From positions 1-64,000 of the forward strand of contig CAYXEF010000002.1 of assembly GCA_964463825.1 (NCBI GenBank): DNA of 64,000 bases. The letters run 5' to 3'. Numbering within the stretch: position 1 is the stretch's first letter; every line of letters begins with the position of its first letter. The notes under the pieces were generated by a model, which saw only the letters and a program-made list of their open reading frames with translations, was not told the DNA's origin and did not search any database. This document shows positions 16,057 through 25,716 of the stretch, one piece after another. The DNA is from Syntrophosphaera sp964463825 (lineage in GTDB: Bacteria > Cloacimonadota > Cloacimonadia > Cloacimonadales > Cloacimonadaceae). Both the position numbers and the translations under genes were made by a program.

Positions 16057-18672
16057 TTGACCCCGCTGCAGCTGCCAGACCCCGTTTCACACCGCATCCT
16101 GGCCAACGGGTTTAAATACATCGTGCAGCCCGACCACGCACATCCTGTGCTCAGTTTGCAGTTGTACATCAAAACCGGCTCCTGCTGGGAAAATCCCCTT
16201 GAAAGCGGATACTCGCATTTTGTCGAGCATTTGGTGTTCAAGTCCACCCGCAATTTCGGCTACAATCAGCTGATGCAGTTTGTGAACACGTTGGGTGGCA
16301 CTCTGAACGCCTACACCGATTTCGACTGTACCTGTTTTTATCTATCACTGCCTTCGGAATTCTGCGCCGATGCCCTGCAAGCGCTGTCCGAGCTAGTAAT
16401 CCATCCCACCTTCGGCAGCTCCGATGTCGCCTTGGAAAAGGACATCATTCTGGAGGAATTGAATGAGCTGCGCAATGACCCGGAATCCGACTGGCTGGAG
16501 TTTGTGCAGGCATCCTGCTTTCTCGCCAATCCCTTGCGGCAGCCGGTATTGGGCACCCCCGTCTCCGTTCGCTCGGCCAGCCTGTCCAAACTACGGGCCT
16601 TTTTCGCTCAACGCTATCAGCCCCAAAACGCTTTTCTGGTTGTCGCCGGAGACATCGCACAGTCAGCGCTGCAGCCTTTAGTGCTTGATCATTTTGGCAG
16701 CTGGCAAAACACCAGTACGACACCAAAACCGGATTTCAGTATTTGGCTGGAACCGGAACTGCCCCAGCGGAGACAGATCCAACGCCGCCGCGAGACCTGC
16801 TTCCTGTGCTACGCCCTGCCCGAACTGACAGACTCCCATCCCGCGAGCGACGCGCTGCTGATCGCCTTGCGGTATCTGGCTCAAGGCCGCTCCTCGCGTC
16901 TGTTCCAACGCTTGGTGGAAGAGGAGAAACTCTGTTCCAATGTCCGGCTTTACTCCTATAGCGGCATACTGAGCGGCATGTCCGTGATCCTGCTCAGCCC
17001 CACCCACAGCCGCCATCTGGACCGTTGCTCAGCGATCTTTGAGCAGGAATACCGTCAACTGCTGGCGGGAGCGCTACCGGCAGAAGAATGCGAACTGGTC
17101 AAACAGGATATCGTCAATACCTGGCGCTATGGCTTTGAAAGCATGGAAAGCCTCGCCGGCATGCTGGGCGCGGAAGAATTCATCGGCGGGTATCAGCAGC
17201 TGTACCATTACGACCAAACTGTGGCCAGGATCACCTTGCAGCAAGTTTTGGATGCCGTCCGACGCTATTGGCAGGAACCGTATCTGGTCACTTTGCGCCA
17301 AAGCCCCAATACAAAAGCATTGCCAGCCCCGAAGCGCAACGCTAAACAGGTTACCCCGAAAGATCAGACACCACCCGGACCAGCTCCCCAACTGAGATTT
17401 CCCACAACCAGCTTAGCATCAGTCGACATGACAGAGCTGGCTCCAGGCTATTATCAATGCAGCCTGCCTTCCGGATTACGCTTATTGCACCGGCACACAC
17501 CCGGACGGCCGATCACCGGTTTTGCCCTGGCCGTGCCGGTCTCACAACTCAACGAACACCCGGATCAGCGCGGAGTGAACTATCTCTGCTCCGGCACCAT
17601 GCTGCATTCCAGCCAGAACCTCACGCACGCCGAGGTGCTGCGCTACAGCCGCGAGCGGGGTTTGAGCCTGAATGTGGAGCAACATCTCGACACCACCGTA
17701 TTTGCCGGAAAGTGCTTTCATGACGAGCTTCCTGCAGCTTTGCAACTGCTTGCGGAACTGCTTATGCGACCGGTCTTCGAGCCGGGCTGGCTAAAAACGG
17801 TCCAGCTTTCCACGCTCGATCACCTGCGCCGGGACCGTCGCAATCCGGCGATCGCGGCATATCTGGGCTGGCTGCAGATGGTCTTTGGGACGGACAGCCC
17901 TTATGTGCGCAACACCGGCCGTGCCAGCGAACTCAGCCGCCGCACCCGGGAGCAGGTTGTAGCCTGGCACGCTCAGCATTACCAACCGCAGGCCTTTACC
18001 CTGGCCGTGATCGGCGCCGCTGATCCCAGTTCAGTTCAGGAATGGGCTCACAGCCTCTTTGCGCCCAACGCCGCCACAGCTTTAACCACAGGCAACGAGC
18101 CGCCCCTCCCCCACTCCAGCCTGCGCCGCCGTAAAACCCTCAAGCTGGATTCCCGGCAGTCCATTGTGTATCTTGGTGGTTTTGCTCCGGCTTCCGAAGC
18201 CCATATGCAGACCACGGCTTTTTACGTCCTGGCCCAGATCCTGGGCGGGGATATGGATTCCCGACTGTTCACCGTAATCCGCGAAAAATACGGCTACGCC
18301 TATCAGACCGGCTTCGATTACGTTTCCCTGCGCCAAACCGGCTTTTGGAACGCCTATGCCTATTGCGACCGGGACGATCTGAACGCCTGCCTGCGTCTTT
18401 TGCGGGAGATCCTGGCTTCGGTTTGTGAACACGGCGTCAGCGCGGAGGAATTGCTTCAGGCGCAGAATTATCTCTGCGGCCAAACCAGATTCGAGCAGGA
18501 AAACTCGTCCTTGCACGCCATGCTGCTGGCTTCGCTCGGCGCGGTGGGCTATGATCCTCTCTTCTATTACCGGCGCGAAGAACGCATCCGCGCCTGCGAC
18601 CGCGAGCTGTTAAGGCAGCTGGCTCAATCCTGGCTTTCCCCATCCAACCAATGGATCTGCGTCTGCCCATGA
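16057..18672 (+). CDS. M16 family zinc metallopeptidase (pitrilysin/insulinase-like)
   Basis: The 871-residue product is a two-half M16 peptidase. The inverted zinc motif HxxEH is His54-Phe-Val-Glu57-His58, with the third ligand probably Glu134 (ILEELNELRND), the usual 76 residues downstream. The second half (from about residue 465) repeats the fold but lacks HxxEH, as in typical alpha/beta tandem M16 proteins. There is no signal peptide, so a cytoplasmic peptide-degrading role is likely. The start appears to be TTG 16057 after GAAGAAG; no ATG or GTG is available at the right place. It ends in an ATGA overlap with the next gene. Confidence 0.9.
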   Translation: MTPLQLPDPVSHRILANGFKYIVQPDHAHPVLSLQLYIKTGSCWENPLESGYSHFVEHLVFKSTRNFGYNQLMQFVNTLGGTLNAYTDFDCTCFYLSLPSEFCADALQALSELVIHPTFGSSDVALEKDIILEELNELRNDPESDWLEFVQASCFLANPLRQPVLGTPVSVRSASLSKLRAFFAQRYQPQNAFLVVAGDIAQSALQPLVLDHFGSWQNTSTTPKPDFSIWLEPELPQRRQIQRRRETCFLCYALPELTDSHPASDALLIALRYLAQGRSSRLFQRLVEEEKLCSNVRLYSYSGILSGMSVILLSPTHSRHLDRCSAIFEQEYRQLLAGALPAEECELVKQDIVNTWRYGFESMESLAGMLGAEEFIGGYQQLYHYDQTVARITLQQVLDAVRRYWQEPYLVTLRQSPNTKALPAPKRNAKQVTPKDQTPPGPAPQLRFPTTSLASVDMTELAPGYYQCSLPSGLRLLHRHTPGRPITGFALAVPVSQLNEHPDQRGVNYLCSGTMLHSSQNLTHAEVLRYSRERGLSLNVEQHLDTTVFAGKCFHDELPAALQLLAELLMRPVFEPGWLKTVQLSTLDHLRRDRRNPAIAAYLGWLQMVFGTDSPYVRNTGRASELSRRTREQVVAWHAQHYQPQAFTLAVIGAADPSSVQEWAHSLFAPNAATALTTGNEPPLPHSSLRRRKTLKLDSRQSIVYLGGFAPASEAHMQTTAFYVLAQILGGDMDSRLFTVIREKYGYAYQTGFDYVSLRQTGFWNAYAYCDRDDLNACLRLLREILASVCEHGVSAEELLQAQNYLCGQTRFEQENSSLHAMLLASLGAVGYDPLFYYRREERIRACDRELLRQLAQSWLSPSNQWICVCP

Positions 18673-19433
18673 TCAGCCTCGGCATCGATATCGGCTCACG
18701 CAACACCAAGATCGTGCTCTACGAAGCCACTCAGGGCATCATCCTCCACTCTGCCTGGCAGGCGACGGAAACCTCGCCCCGACGCGGCGTGGAAGCGCTC
18801 CTGAAAGATGCCGGGGAAGCGGCGAGCGAGATCCGTCCTGAAGCGACGGCCTGCACCGGATACGGACGTAAACTCTACAGCGATACGGCGCGCCTGTTTT
18901 CCGAAATTTCCTGCCATGCCGCCGGAGTGCGCTATTTCTACCCCGGGGCCAGGACCATCATCGACATCGGTGGACAGGATTCCAAGATCATCACCTTGGA
19001 AGTCGGCGGCAAGGTCAGGGATTTTGCCATGAACGACAAATGCGCCGCGGGAACAGGGCGTTTTCTGGAAATGACCGCTCTGCGGCTGGATTGCCCCATC
19101 TCCGGACTGGCCGCCCTGACGGGTCGCTCCACGCGCCAGCTCAGCCTTTCCTCCACCTGCGTGGTCTTCGCGGAGTCCGAAATCGTGGGCCTGATCGCCG
19201 CTGCCACGGAACCTGCCGATATCGCCCGCGCCGTGCATGAGTCGATCGCCAAGCGCGTACTGAGCCAGCTGAGCGCGTTGGAATTCTCGCCGCCATTGGT
19301 TTTTACCGGCGGAGTGGCGCAGGACGCGGCTTTGGCAGCCTGCCTGGCAGCCCAGTTGCAGGAAGAGGTCAGCGTTCCGCCCGATCCCGAAATCACCGCC
19401 GCCCTGGGCGCGGCGATCCTGGCGGTGCCATGA
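18669..19433 (+). CDS. HgdC-like ATPase (archerase), 2-hydroxyacyl-CoA dehydratase activator family
   Basis: This 254-residue BadF/BadG/BcrA/BcrD-type protein has ASKHA phosphate loops (GIDIGSRNTKIVLYE and TIIDIGGQDSKI). Two cysteines, Cys125 (NDKCAAGTGRFLE) and Cys164 (STCVVFAESE), bridge a 4Fe-4S cluster at the homodimer interface in family members. HgdC uses ATP to inject one electron into the dehydratase. No dehydratase genes (hgdAB type) are adjacent, so the partner must be elsewhere or the role differs. The start is ATG 18669 (ATGA overlap); the earlier ATG 18651 lies inside the peptidase gene. Confidence 0.85.
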   Translation: MISLGIDIGSRNTKIVLYEATQGIILHSAWQATETSPRRGVEALLKDAGEAASEIRPEATACTGYGRKLYSDTARLFSEISCHAAGVRYFYPGARTIIDIGGQDSKIITLEVGGKVRDFAMNDKCAAGTGRFLEMTALRLDCPISGLAALTGRSTRQLSLSSTCVVFAESEIVGLIAAATEPADIARAVHESIAKRVLSQLSALEFSPPLVFTGGVAQDAALAACLAAQLQEEVSVPPDPEITAALGAAILAVP

Positions 19434-20182
19434 AAGCGGATCTGCATATTCACGCTCAATTCAGCTACGACAGCAGGATCCAGGCGGAGGCCTTGATCGA
19501 ACAAGCCATCCTGCATCATTACGGACTGATCGCCATCACCGAACATCTGGACCTGATGCCTTATGAACTGACCCGCTTCGGCCTGCCTTCATTTTCCAAG
19601 TATACGGCTTTGCTCCGGTCTTTACAGCCCCAAGCGGCAAAAGCTTCGCTGCGCCTGCTCTGCGGGGTCGAAGTGGGCGATTGGCACCGCGTGAAAGCAT
19701 TTGCCGACGACTTTTTGGCTCAACTGGAGTTTGACCTCAAACTGGGCGCGGTGCACTTTCTCAGCGACCACACCAATGTCGCCGTGCCCCTGCGCCGGGC
19801 GCTGACGGCCGCCCAAACCGAGGATTACTATCGCCAAAACCTGCAATTGGTTCAAGGCTGCGACGCGCAGGTCCTGGCGCATCTGGGCGTCTACAAACGC
19901 TACTACTCCCAGACGCCGGACGAAAGCCATTGCCGCGGCTTGCTCCGGGATATCTTTGCGGTGCTCATCGAGCGCGGCATCGCGCTGGAGATCAACTTCT
20001 CCGGCCTGCGCAAACCCTATGGCAGATTACTCCCGGAGACCTGGCAGATCGAGCTCTACCGGGAAATGGGCGGAGATCTGTTCAGCATCGGCAGCGACGC
20101 TCACCAACTCCAGCATTTCGACGACCATTACTCCGCGCTGCCCGAGTGGCTGTTCTCAAGCCAGGTTAGATTTCCCGTTTGA
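19430..20182 (+). CDS. PHP-domain phosphatase, histidinol-phosphatase (HisK/HisJ) type
   Basis: The 250-residue metal-dependent phosphoesterase of the PHP superfamily shows the first metal motif DLHIHAQFSYDS, the ITEHLD motif and a late SDAH motif (SIGSDAHQ). This is the layout of HisJ/HisK histidinol-phosphate phosphatases, which do the penultimate step of histidine synthesis. No other his gene is nearby, so the exact phosphate ester is uncertain. Its start overlaps the archerase stop by 4 bases. It ends the long co-directional run. Confidence 0.82.
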   Translation: MKADLHIHAQFSYDSRIQAEALIEQAILHHYGLIAITEHLDLMPYELTRFGLPSFSKYTALLRSLQPQAAKASLRLLCGVEVGDWHRVKAFADDFLAQLEFDLKLGAVHFLSDHTNVAVPLRRALTAAQTEDYYRQNLQLVQGCDAQVLAHLGVYKRYYSQTPDESHCRGLLRDIFAVLIERGIALEINFSGLRKPYGRLLPETWQIELYREMGGDLFSIGSDAHQLQHFDDHYSALPEWLFSSQVRFPV

Positions 20183-20293
20183 TCTGCCCGGCATGTGGCA
20201 GGGATGTTTTGCCAGCATCATCGGCTTGGCCCGGATCATATCTGCCTAAAGCCCTGCTTGCGGGTGGCTGATTTGCATCTACTGAGCTTACCT

Positions 20294-20387
20294 TAGACTT
20301 CGCCTGTCTTCAACGGGCAGTGTACGGGAAGTTCAGGAGAGGCATAGCAGAGAGCCGTCAGGAAGCGGCTGGCGAGGGTCGATCCGG
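20294..20387 (+). repeat. Dispersed intergenic repeat, copy 1 of 3
   Basis: This copy shares ordered blocks with the copy at 32543-32632. TAGACTTC is followed after 23 bases by CGGGAAGT, then GTCAGGA-x-GCGG, then GATCCGG. The inner stem is degenerate here, and the 23-base centre resembles the reverse complement of the other copy (shared GGGCAGT). It fills most of the 306-base gap between the PHP gene and the acetyltransferase; I see no gene there. Confidence 0.6.
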
Positions 20388-20395
20388 CTTTTTGC

Positions 20396-20424
20396 TTGAC
20401 AGATATCAAATGGCAGGCAAAATG
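20396..20424 (+). promoter_or_regulatory. Candidate promoter of the acetyltransferase gene
   Basis: A perfect TTGACA (20396-20401) lies 93 bases before the ATG. The -10 is poor (AAAATG after 17 bases). The TTG of this element is in frame with the gene, but it is a promoter element rather than a start codon. Confidence 0.4.
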
Positions 20425-20488
20425 CTATTTTCAAAGTTTGATAACAGAGAAATATGCCATACCTTGCCAGGCAAGGGCGCGGGAGAAT

Positions 20489-21097
20489 ATGATGAAGTAC
20501 TTCAGGAAACTGATCGGCGAAAAGTGCTATTTGTCGCCGATATCCATCGAAGACACCGAGCGTTACACCGAATGGGTCAACGACATGGAGATCGGGCAAT
20601 TCGTGCTTTTCTCCTCGGCGATCTATGACGTGGAAAAAGAACGGGAAGCGCTGAAGCGAATCATGCGCGAAAGCTATAGTTTCGCGATCGTGGAGAAGGA
20701 TACCAACAAGGCGATCGGAAATTGCGGGTTGATGAGTGTCAGCCAGGTTCACCGCCATGCCCAGTTCGGCATCTTCATTGGCGAAAAGACCTATTGGAAC
20801 CAAGGCATCGGCAGCGAAGCCACCCTACTGACGCTGGATTACGGATTCAACATCCTGAATCTGAACAATATCTCGCTGGAGGTCTTTGCCTTCAACCAGC
20901 GCGCCATCCGCTGTTACGAAAAGGTCGGATTCCAGTATGTGGGCCGCCGGCGCAGCTATGTCTACATGGCGGGCCAATATCATGACGTTCAGATCTACGA
21001 CATTCTGGCGCAGGACTTTAACAGCCCATACGTCAACCAGTTGTTTGAACGCAGCATCAGCGACGAAGCCGGTCGCAGCAAGATCACCATCGTCTGA
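20489..21097 (+). CDS. GNAT family N-acetyltransferase (RimJ/RimL-like)
   Basis: The 202-residue protein moves an acetyl group from acetyl-CoA to an amine. It has the acetyl-CoA loop region IGEKTYWNQGIGSEATLLTLDYGF and LNNISLEVFAFNQRAIRCYEKVGFQYVGRRR, the usual ending of RimJ/RimL-type enzymes that modify protein N-termini or small molecules. The substrate is unknown. ATG 20489 follows a GGGAG site; a second ATG is the next codon. It has its own upstream element and is not closely coupled to holB. Confidence 0.85.
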   Translation: MMKYFRKLIGEKCYLSPISIEDTERYTEWVNDMEIGQFVLFSSAIYDVEKEREALKRIMRESYSFAIVEKDTNKAIGNCGLMSVSQVHRHAQFGIFIGEKTYWNQGIGSEATLLTLDYGFNILNLNNISLEVFAFNQRAIRCYEKVGFQYVGRRRSYVYMAGQYHDVQIYDILAQDFNSPYVNQLFERSISDEAGRSKITIV

Positions 21098-21178
21098 GCT
21101 TCAGGATGCCTGCACACAGGTGTTATCCGGTGCTTCCACCGGCCTGCCGGATAATCGGGAAAACCAGCTGAAATACTC

Positions 21179-22303
21179 ATGTTTCGCAAACTGAAGGGCC
21201 AGTCCGGCGCGCTGCAGGTGCTGCAAACCGCGGTGGAGCACGACCGGATCGCCCAAGCCTATCTCTTTCACGGCGGCGACGGAGTGGGCAAATTCACCGC
21301 CGCGCTCTATTTTGGCATGGCGCTCAATTGCCTCGCCAAAAGCGAATTCCGTCCCTGCGGCGTGTGCAACAATTGCCGCCGTTTCAGCGCCTTCGACCAT
21401 CCGGACTTGATCTACCTCTTTCCCTCCCCCAACTGGCCATTCAGCGCCGACGGCGAATTCAAGAAGGAAGAGGACTACGCGCAGTACCGGGCCTACATTA
21501 AAAACAAGATCGCCAGCCCCTGGCAGGAGTTCTGGTTCAGCGCTTCCTGCGAGATTCGGGTCGACAGCGTCCGCCAGCTGATCCGGCGGTTGGAGTTATC
21601 CGCTTTTGAGGCCAGTTACCGCATCTGTATCATCGAAAACGCAGACGCGATGAACACCGCGACCGCCAACGCACTCCTGAAAACGCTGGAGGAACCTCCA
21701 CCTGCCACGGTGCTGATCCTGACCACCGAACGCCTGGCCTCGCTCCTGCCCACGATAGTCTCGCGCTGCCAGCCAGTGTATTTTCAGCCTGTCCCGCCCC
21801 GTATCGTGGAAGAACTTCTCAGCGCTGAATTCAACGCCACCACCGAACAAGCCCGCACGGCGAGCCGCATCGCTGACGGCAACGTCAAAAGAGCGATCCA
21901 TCTGGTGCAAAGCGAATCCTCAGGGATCCGGGACCGTGCCTATGAGATCCTGCAACAGGCCGCGCTTGGACATGACTGGCAGTTCTGGCAAAATCTGCAG
22001 AGTCCGCAGGCGCGCCCCACAGCCGAGACGACGATGGAATTGATCAAATACCTGAACCTGTTTGTGTCCGATCTGAATTTGGTTTTTAATGCTCCGGAGC
22101 AGCTTGTCAATATCGACAAAAAAGACTGGCTGCAAGAGGCGCGGGACAATCTGGTGCGTTGCGACGCAGCGCAACTGGCCGACCGCGTGTGGCAATATCT
22201 GCTGCAAACAGAGGATCTGGCGCGCAAAGTGAACGGCAACGTGAATCTGCAACTGGTGCACATCAACCTCTATTTCGCGCTCTGCAAGGTTTTCCGGGGC
22301 TGA
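21179..22303 (+). CDS. holB: DNA polymerase III subunit delta'
   Basis: This is an AAA+ clamp-loader subunit. The 374-residue protein has a Walker A-like HGGDGVGKFTAA, a four-cysteine zinc module (CGVCNNCRRF with an upstream Cys), CIIENADAMNTATANALLKTLEEPP as the Walker B region, and VSRCQPVYF. The C-terminal collar domain follows. It works with dnaX (54.9 kb) to load the sliding clamp. The stop overlaps murJ by one base. Confidence 0.9.
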   Translation: MFRKLKGQSGALQVLQTAVEHDRIAQAYLFHGGDGVGKFTAALYFGMALNCLAKSEFRPCGVCNNCRRFSAFDHPDLIYLFPSPNWPFSADGEFKKEEDYAQYRAYIKNKIASPWQEFWFSASCEIRVDSVRQLIRRLELSAFEASYRICIIENADAMNTATANALLKTLEEPPPATVLILTTERLASLLPTIVSRCQPVYFQPVPPRIVEELLSAEFNATTEQARTASRIADGNVKRAIHLVQSESSGIRDRAYEILQQAALGHDWQFWQNLQSPQARPTAETTMELIKYLNLFVSDLNLVFNAPEQLVNIDKKDWLQEARDNLVRCDAAQLADRVWQYLLQTEDLARKVNGNVNLQLVHINLYFALCKVFRG

Positions 22304-23862
22304 TGTCCGAACGCAGGCTGGCCCGCAACATCAGCATGATGTCCGTCTCGGTTTTTTTAAGCCGGATCCTGGGCTTGGTGCGCGATCAGGTGATGGCGTT
22401 TTGCTTCGGCACCACGCTGCTCAACGATGCTTTCGTGGTCGGCTTCAAGATCCCCAATCTCCTGCGCAGCCTGTTTGGCGAAGGCGCGCTTTCGGCGTCC
22501 TTCGTCCCCATCTACAACGAGATCGGCATCCGCGAGGAGCGGCAGGGTCAGATCAGTTTCGCCCTGCAGGTGTTGGGGATCCTGACCGTGTTTTTGCTGG
22601 CCCTGACTGCAGTGGGCATCATTTTCGCCCCCTGGATCGTGAAACTTATCTATCCCGGCCTGGCCGAACAGACCTACCGTTTGGCCGTGATCCTGACCCG
22701 CATCATGTTGCCCTATCTGCTCTGGATCGGGCTTTCGTCCACCCTGATCGCGATTCTGAATTCCCACGACCGTTTCTTCATGACCGGCCTTTCTTCCGGA
22801 TTGCTCAATGTCGGCATGATCCTGAGTCTGGTGGTGCCGCGCTTCGTCTTCGGGATCGAAGGCGTGGCGCTGGTGCGCTGGGCGGCATGGGGCGTGTTTG
22901 GAGGCGGATTCCTGCAAACGGTGATCAATTTCCCCTACCTGAAACAGCTGGGCTATCCCCTGCGGATGTTTTTCCGTTTCGGCGGCGAGGCTCTGCGCAC
23001 GCTGTGGCGGCGTTTGATCCCGTCCTTGATCGGCGTGGGCATCCGCGAGATCAATCTGATCGCCGACAGCCTGATGGCGTCCTTTCTGGCTGTGGGCAGC
23101 ATCTCCGCCCTGGAATACGGCAACCGCCTCTTTCAACTGCCGCTGGGCATCTTCGCCATCTCCACCGGGACCGCTCTTCTGCCCAGCTATTCGCGCTCGG
23201 TGACGCGCAACGATTTTGACGAACTGTCCCGCCATCTGCGTTTCGCCTCGGTTAGTTTGGCCTACGTGCTGTTGCCGGTCACGACGCTGATTTTGGTGCT
23301 GGGTGGCGATCTGGTTCAAGTGCTGTTCCAGCGCGGGGCGTTCGATGCCAAAGCCACGCTGTGGACGACGCAGGCACTGATTTTCTATAGCCTGGGCCTG
23401 GTCTTCTTCGGACTCAACCAAACCCTGACCCCGCTCTTCTACGCCAACAAGGACACCCGCACCCCGGTGCGCATCGCGGCGGCCATGGTGGCCCTGAATA
23501 TCGTTCTCAACTTCGTTCTGATGCAATTCATGCAGCACCGCGGCCTCGCCCTTTCCACCTCGCTCACGGCGCTGGTCAACTATGTGGTGCTGATGGTCTT
23601 GATACGCAGGAAACTGCCTCAACTGGAGTTTGGCGGCATTCTGGCCAACATCGCCAAAACCCTGCTCTGTTGCGGTATCCTGCTACTGGCTCTGCTGGCT
23701 GCGCGCCAGCTCTACCGTCCGCAGGGGTTGTGGCAGATTATTGTTACCGATCTGGCTCTGGTCGCCCTTAGCTGTTTGTTGTTTTATCTGCTGGGACGTC
23801 TTTTCAAACTGGACTATCTGGCCAACGCGCTGCACGGTTTATGGAAAAAACGCCGCCTCTGA
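22303..23862 (+). CDS. murJ: Lipid II flippase MurJ
   Basis: MurJ moves lipid II across the inner membrane for peptidoglycan synthesis. The 519-residue polytopic protein begins MSERRLARNISMMSVSVFLSR and has the signature SRILGLVRDQVMAFCFG, with NDAFVVGFKIPNLLRSLFGEGALSASFVP split across the first two helices. There are about 13-14 hydrophobic segments. ATG 22303 overlaps the holB stop (TGATG), and longer in-frame upstream sequence lies inside holB. The 3' end overlaps uvrC by 22 bases. Confidence 0.94.
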   Translation: MSERRLARNISMMSVSVFLSRILGLVRDQVMAFCFGTTLLNDAFVVGFKIPNLLRSLFGEGALSASFVPIYNEIGIREERQGQISFALQVLGILTVFLLALTAVGIIFAPWIVKLIYPGLAEQTYRLAVILTRIMLPYLLWIGLSSTLIAILNSHDRFFMTGLSSGLLNVGMILSLVVPRFVFGIEGVALVRWAAWGVFGGGFLQTVINFPYLKQLGYPLRMFFRFGGEALRTLWRRLIPSLIGVGIREINLIADSLMASFLAVGSISALEYGNRLFQLPLGIFAISTGTALLPSYSRSVTRNDFDELSRHLRFASVSLAYVLLPVTTLILVLGGDLVQVLFQRGAFDAKATLWTTQALIFYSLGLVFFGLNQTLTPLFYANKDTRTPVRIAAAMVALNIVLNFVLMQFMQHRGLALSTSLTALVNYVVLMVLIRRKLPQLEFGGILANIAKTLLCCGILLLALLAARQLYRPQGLWQIIVTDLALVALSCLLFYLLGRLFKLDYLANALHGLWKKRRL

Positions 23863-25670
23863 TCGCGCAAAAACTACACCTGCTTCCGGAAGCGCCGGGG
23901 ATCTATCTGTGGAAGGACTCCTCCGGAGAAGTGATCTACGTGGGCAAGGCAAAATCGCTGGATAAACGCATCAGATCCTATCTGAGCGAATCCGCCAAGG
24001 ATCCCAAGACCGAACAGCTGGTGCGGCATATCGCGGATCTGGACTATATCATCACCTTGTCCGAGCATGATGCTTTCATCCTGGAAGCGACCCTGATCAA
24101 GCGTCACAAGCCCAAATACAACATCATGCTCAAGGATGACAAGCAATACCCCTTTGTCAAGATCACGCTCAACGAAGATTTTCCCCGCATCCTGGTCACG
24201 CGTGACGTGGTGCGCGACGGTTCACGCTATTTTGGGCCTTTCACCGACGCCCGTTCGCTGCGGATGACACTGCGCAATTTCGAGTGGGTCTTCCCCATCC
24301 GCACCTGCGGCCGCAAGATCACGACGGACCGAATCAGATACAAAAACGCCTGTATCAATTACCAGTTGGGCAAGTGTCCCGCGCCCTGCATCGGAGCGAT
24401 TTCGCAGGCCGATTACATGCGCATCGTCAGGCGTCAAATGGGCTTTTTCGAGGGCCGACATCAGGAGGTCGTGGACGAATTCCGCGCTGAGATGAACGCT
24501 CTGGCGGATGAGTTGAAGTTCGAGGCAGCCGCACACATGCGCGACCGCATCCAGGCGATCGAAAAGATCCGCAAGCATCAGGTGGTGTATTCTCCCGATT
24601 CCCAGAATATCGATGTGCTGGGCTTTTATCAGGAGGAAAACATCGCCGTGTGCGTGGTGCTCAGAATCATGAGCGGCATGGTCGTCAACCGCGAGGATTA
24701 TCCTCTCAGCAATACGGAAAACCAAAACCCGGAGCGGATCCTGGCCGCCTTCATCCAATTGTATTACGCGGAGAAGGATGAACTACCCACGGAAATCCTT
24801 CTGCCTTTCGCGCCGGCGGATTGGGAGGATCTGAACCAATGGCTGCTGGGCAAACTCTCCCTGCCCCAACGCGGCGAAAAGAGCAAATTGTTGGCGATGG
24901 CCAAACGTAACGCCTTTCAACTCGTGGAAGAACGCAAGCTGGCGCATCTGCGCAAAGCCAACCGCACGATCTTTCCGATCCAGGAACTCAAAGAAAAACT
25001 CGCCCTGCCCCGCCTGCCGCGTAAGATGGCCTGTCTGGACATCTCCACCATCCAGGGCAGCGATACTGTGTCCTCGGCGGTTTTCTTCGAAAACGGCAAA
25101 CCCAGGAAGAAATTCTATCGCCACTTTATCATCCGCAGCATCGACACGCAAAACGACTACGCGGCTCTGCAGGAAACGCTGACCCGCTTTCTCGCCGAGG
25201 CAGCCAAAGAACCGCTGATGCTGCCTGATCTGATCATCATCGATGGCGGTAAAGGCCAGCTGGCGGCCTGCGGGGAAATCCAGGCCCAGTCGGAACATCC
25301 TGACATTCCTCTGATCTCCCTGGCCAAACGGGCTGAGGAGATCTATACCCCCCACCGCCAGGAATCCATAATCCTCGCCCGATCCTCATCCTCATTGCGC
25401 CTGCTGACCTCCATCCGGGACGAGGCGCACCGCTTCGCCATCAATTTCCACCGCAGCCGGCGCAGCAAACGCACCCTGGCCAGCGAACTGGAAACGATCC
25501 CGGGAATCGGCGAACAGACCAAGTTTCTCCTGCTGAAGGAGCTGGGATCAGTGGAAGCAGTACGTCATGCAAGTATCGATAAACTATCTTCCATCAAGGG
25601 TATAGGACATAAGACTGCAGAACAAATCCATGCCTTTTTCCAGAATGAGCTTGACAAACCAAGCACATGA
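23841..25670 (+). CDS. uvrC: Excinuclease ABC subunit C
   Basis: UvrC makes both incisions in nucleotide excision repair. The 609-residue product has the GIY-YIG domain (PGIYLWKDSSGEVIYVGKAKSL), a four-cysteine region (CGRK ... CINYQLGKCPAPC), a UVR motif, the RNase H-like 5'-incision domain (ACLDISTIQGSD, IIDGGKGQL) and a C-terminal (HhH)2 domain (LETIPGIGEQTKFLLL, SIKGIGHKTAEQI). Full length and typical. Confidence 0.96.
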   Translation: MEKTPPLIAQKLHLLPEAPGIYLWKDSSGEVIYVGKAKSLDKRIRSYLSESAKDPKTEQLVRHIADLDYIITLSEHDAFILEATLIKRHKPKYNIMLKDDKQYPFVKITLNEDFPRILVTRDVVRDGSRYFGPFTDARSLRMTLRNFEWVFPIRTCGRKITTDRIRYKNACINYQLGKCPAPCIGAISQADYMRIVRRQMGFFEGRHQEVVDEFRAEMNALADELKFEAAAHMRDRIQAIEKIRKHQVVYSPDSQNIDVLGFYQEENIAVCVVLRIMSGMVVNREDYPLSNTENQNPERILAAFIQLYYAEKDELPTEILLPFAPADWEDLNQWLLGKLSLPQRGEKSKLLAMAKRNAFQLVEERKLAHLRKANRTIFPIQELKEKLALPRLPRKMACLDISTIQGSDTVSSAVFFENGKPRKKFYRHFIIRSIDTQNDYAALQETLTRFLAEAAKEPLMLPDLIIIDGGKGQLAACGEIQAQSEHPDIPLISLAKRAEEIYTPHRQESIILARSSSSLRLLTSIRDEAHRFAINFHRSRRSKRTLASELETIPGIGEQTKFLLLKELGSVEAVRHASIDKLSSIKGIGHKTAEQIHAFFQNELDKPST

Positions 25671-25689
25671 AATTTATAGGTTTACGTAA
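25651..25689 (+). promoter_or_regulatory. Promoter and possible operator of the TetR gene
   Basis: TTGACA (25651-25656, inside the uvrC 3' end) and TATAGG (25675-25680) are 18 bases apart, 66 bases before the TetR start. An 8-base perfect palindrome TTACGTAA (25682-25689) just downstream could be an autoregulatory operator. Confidence 0.5.
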
Positions 25690-25716
25690 GTTAAATGAAT
25701 ATAGATGAGGTGAACA

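Noticed and set aside
22357..23622. Long open frame (421 codons) on the minus strand across murJ
   Set aside because: It is antisense to a clearly recognised murJ, has low-complexity Gln/His/Arg-rich translation and no family motif.
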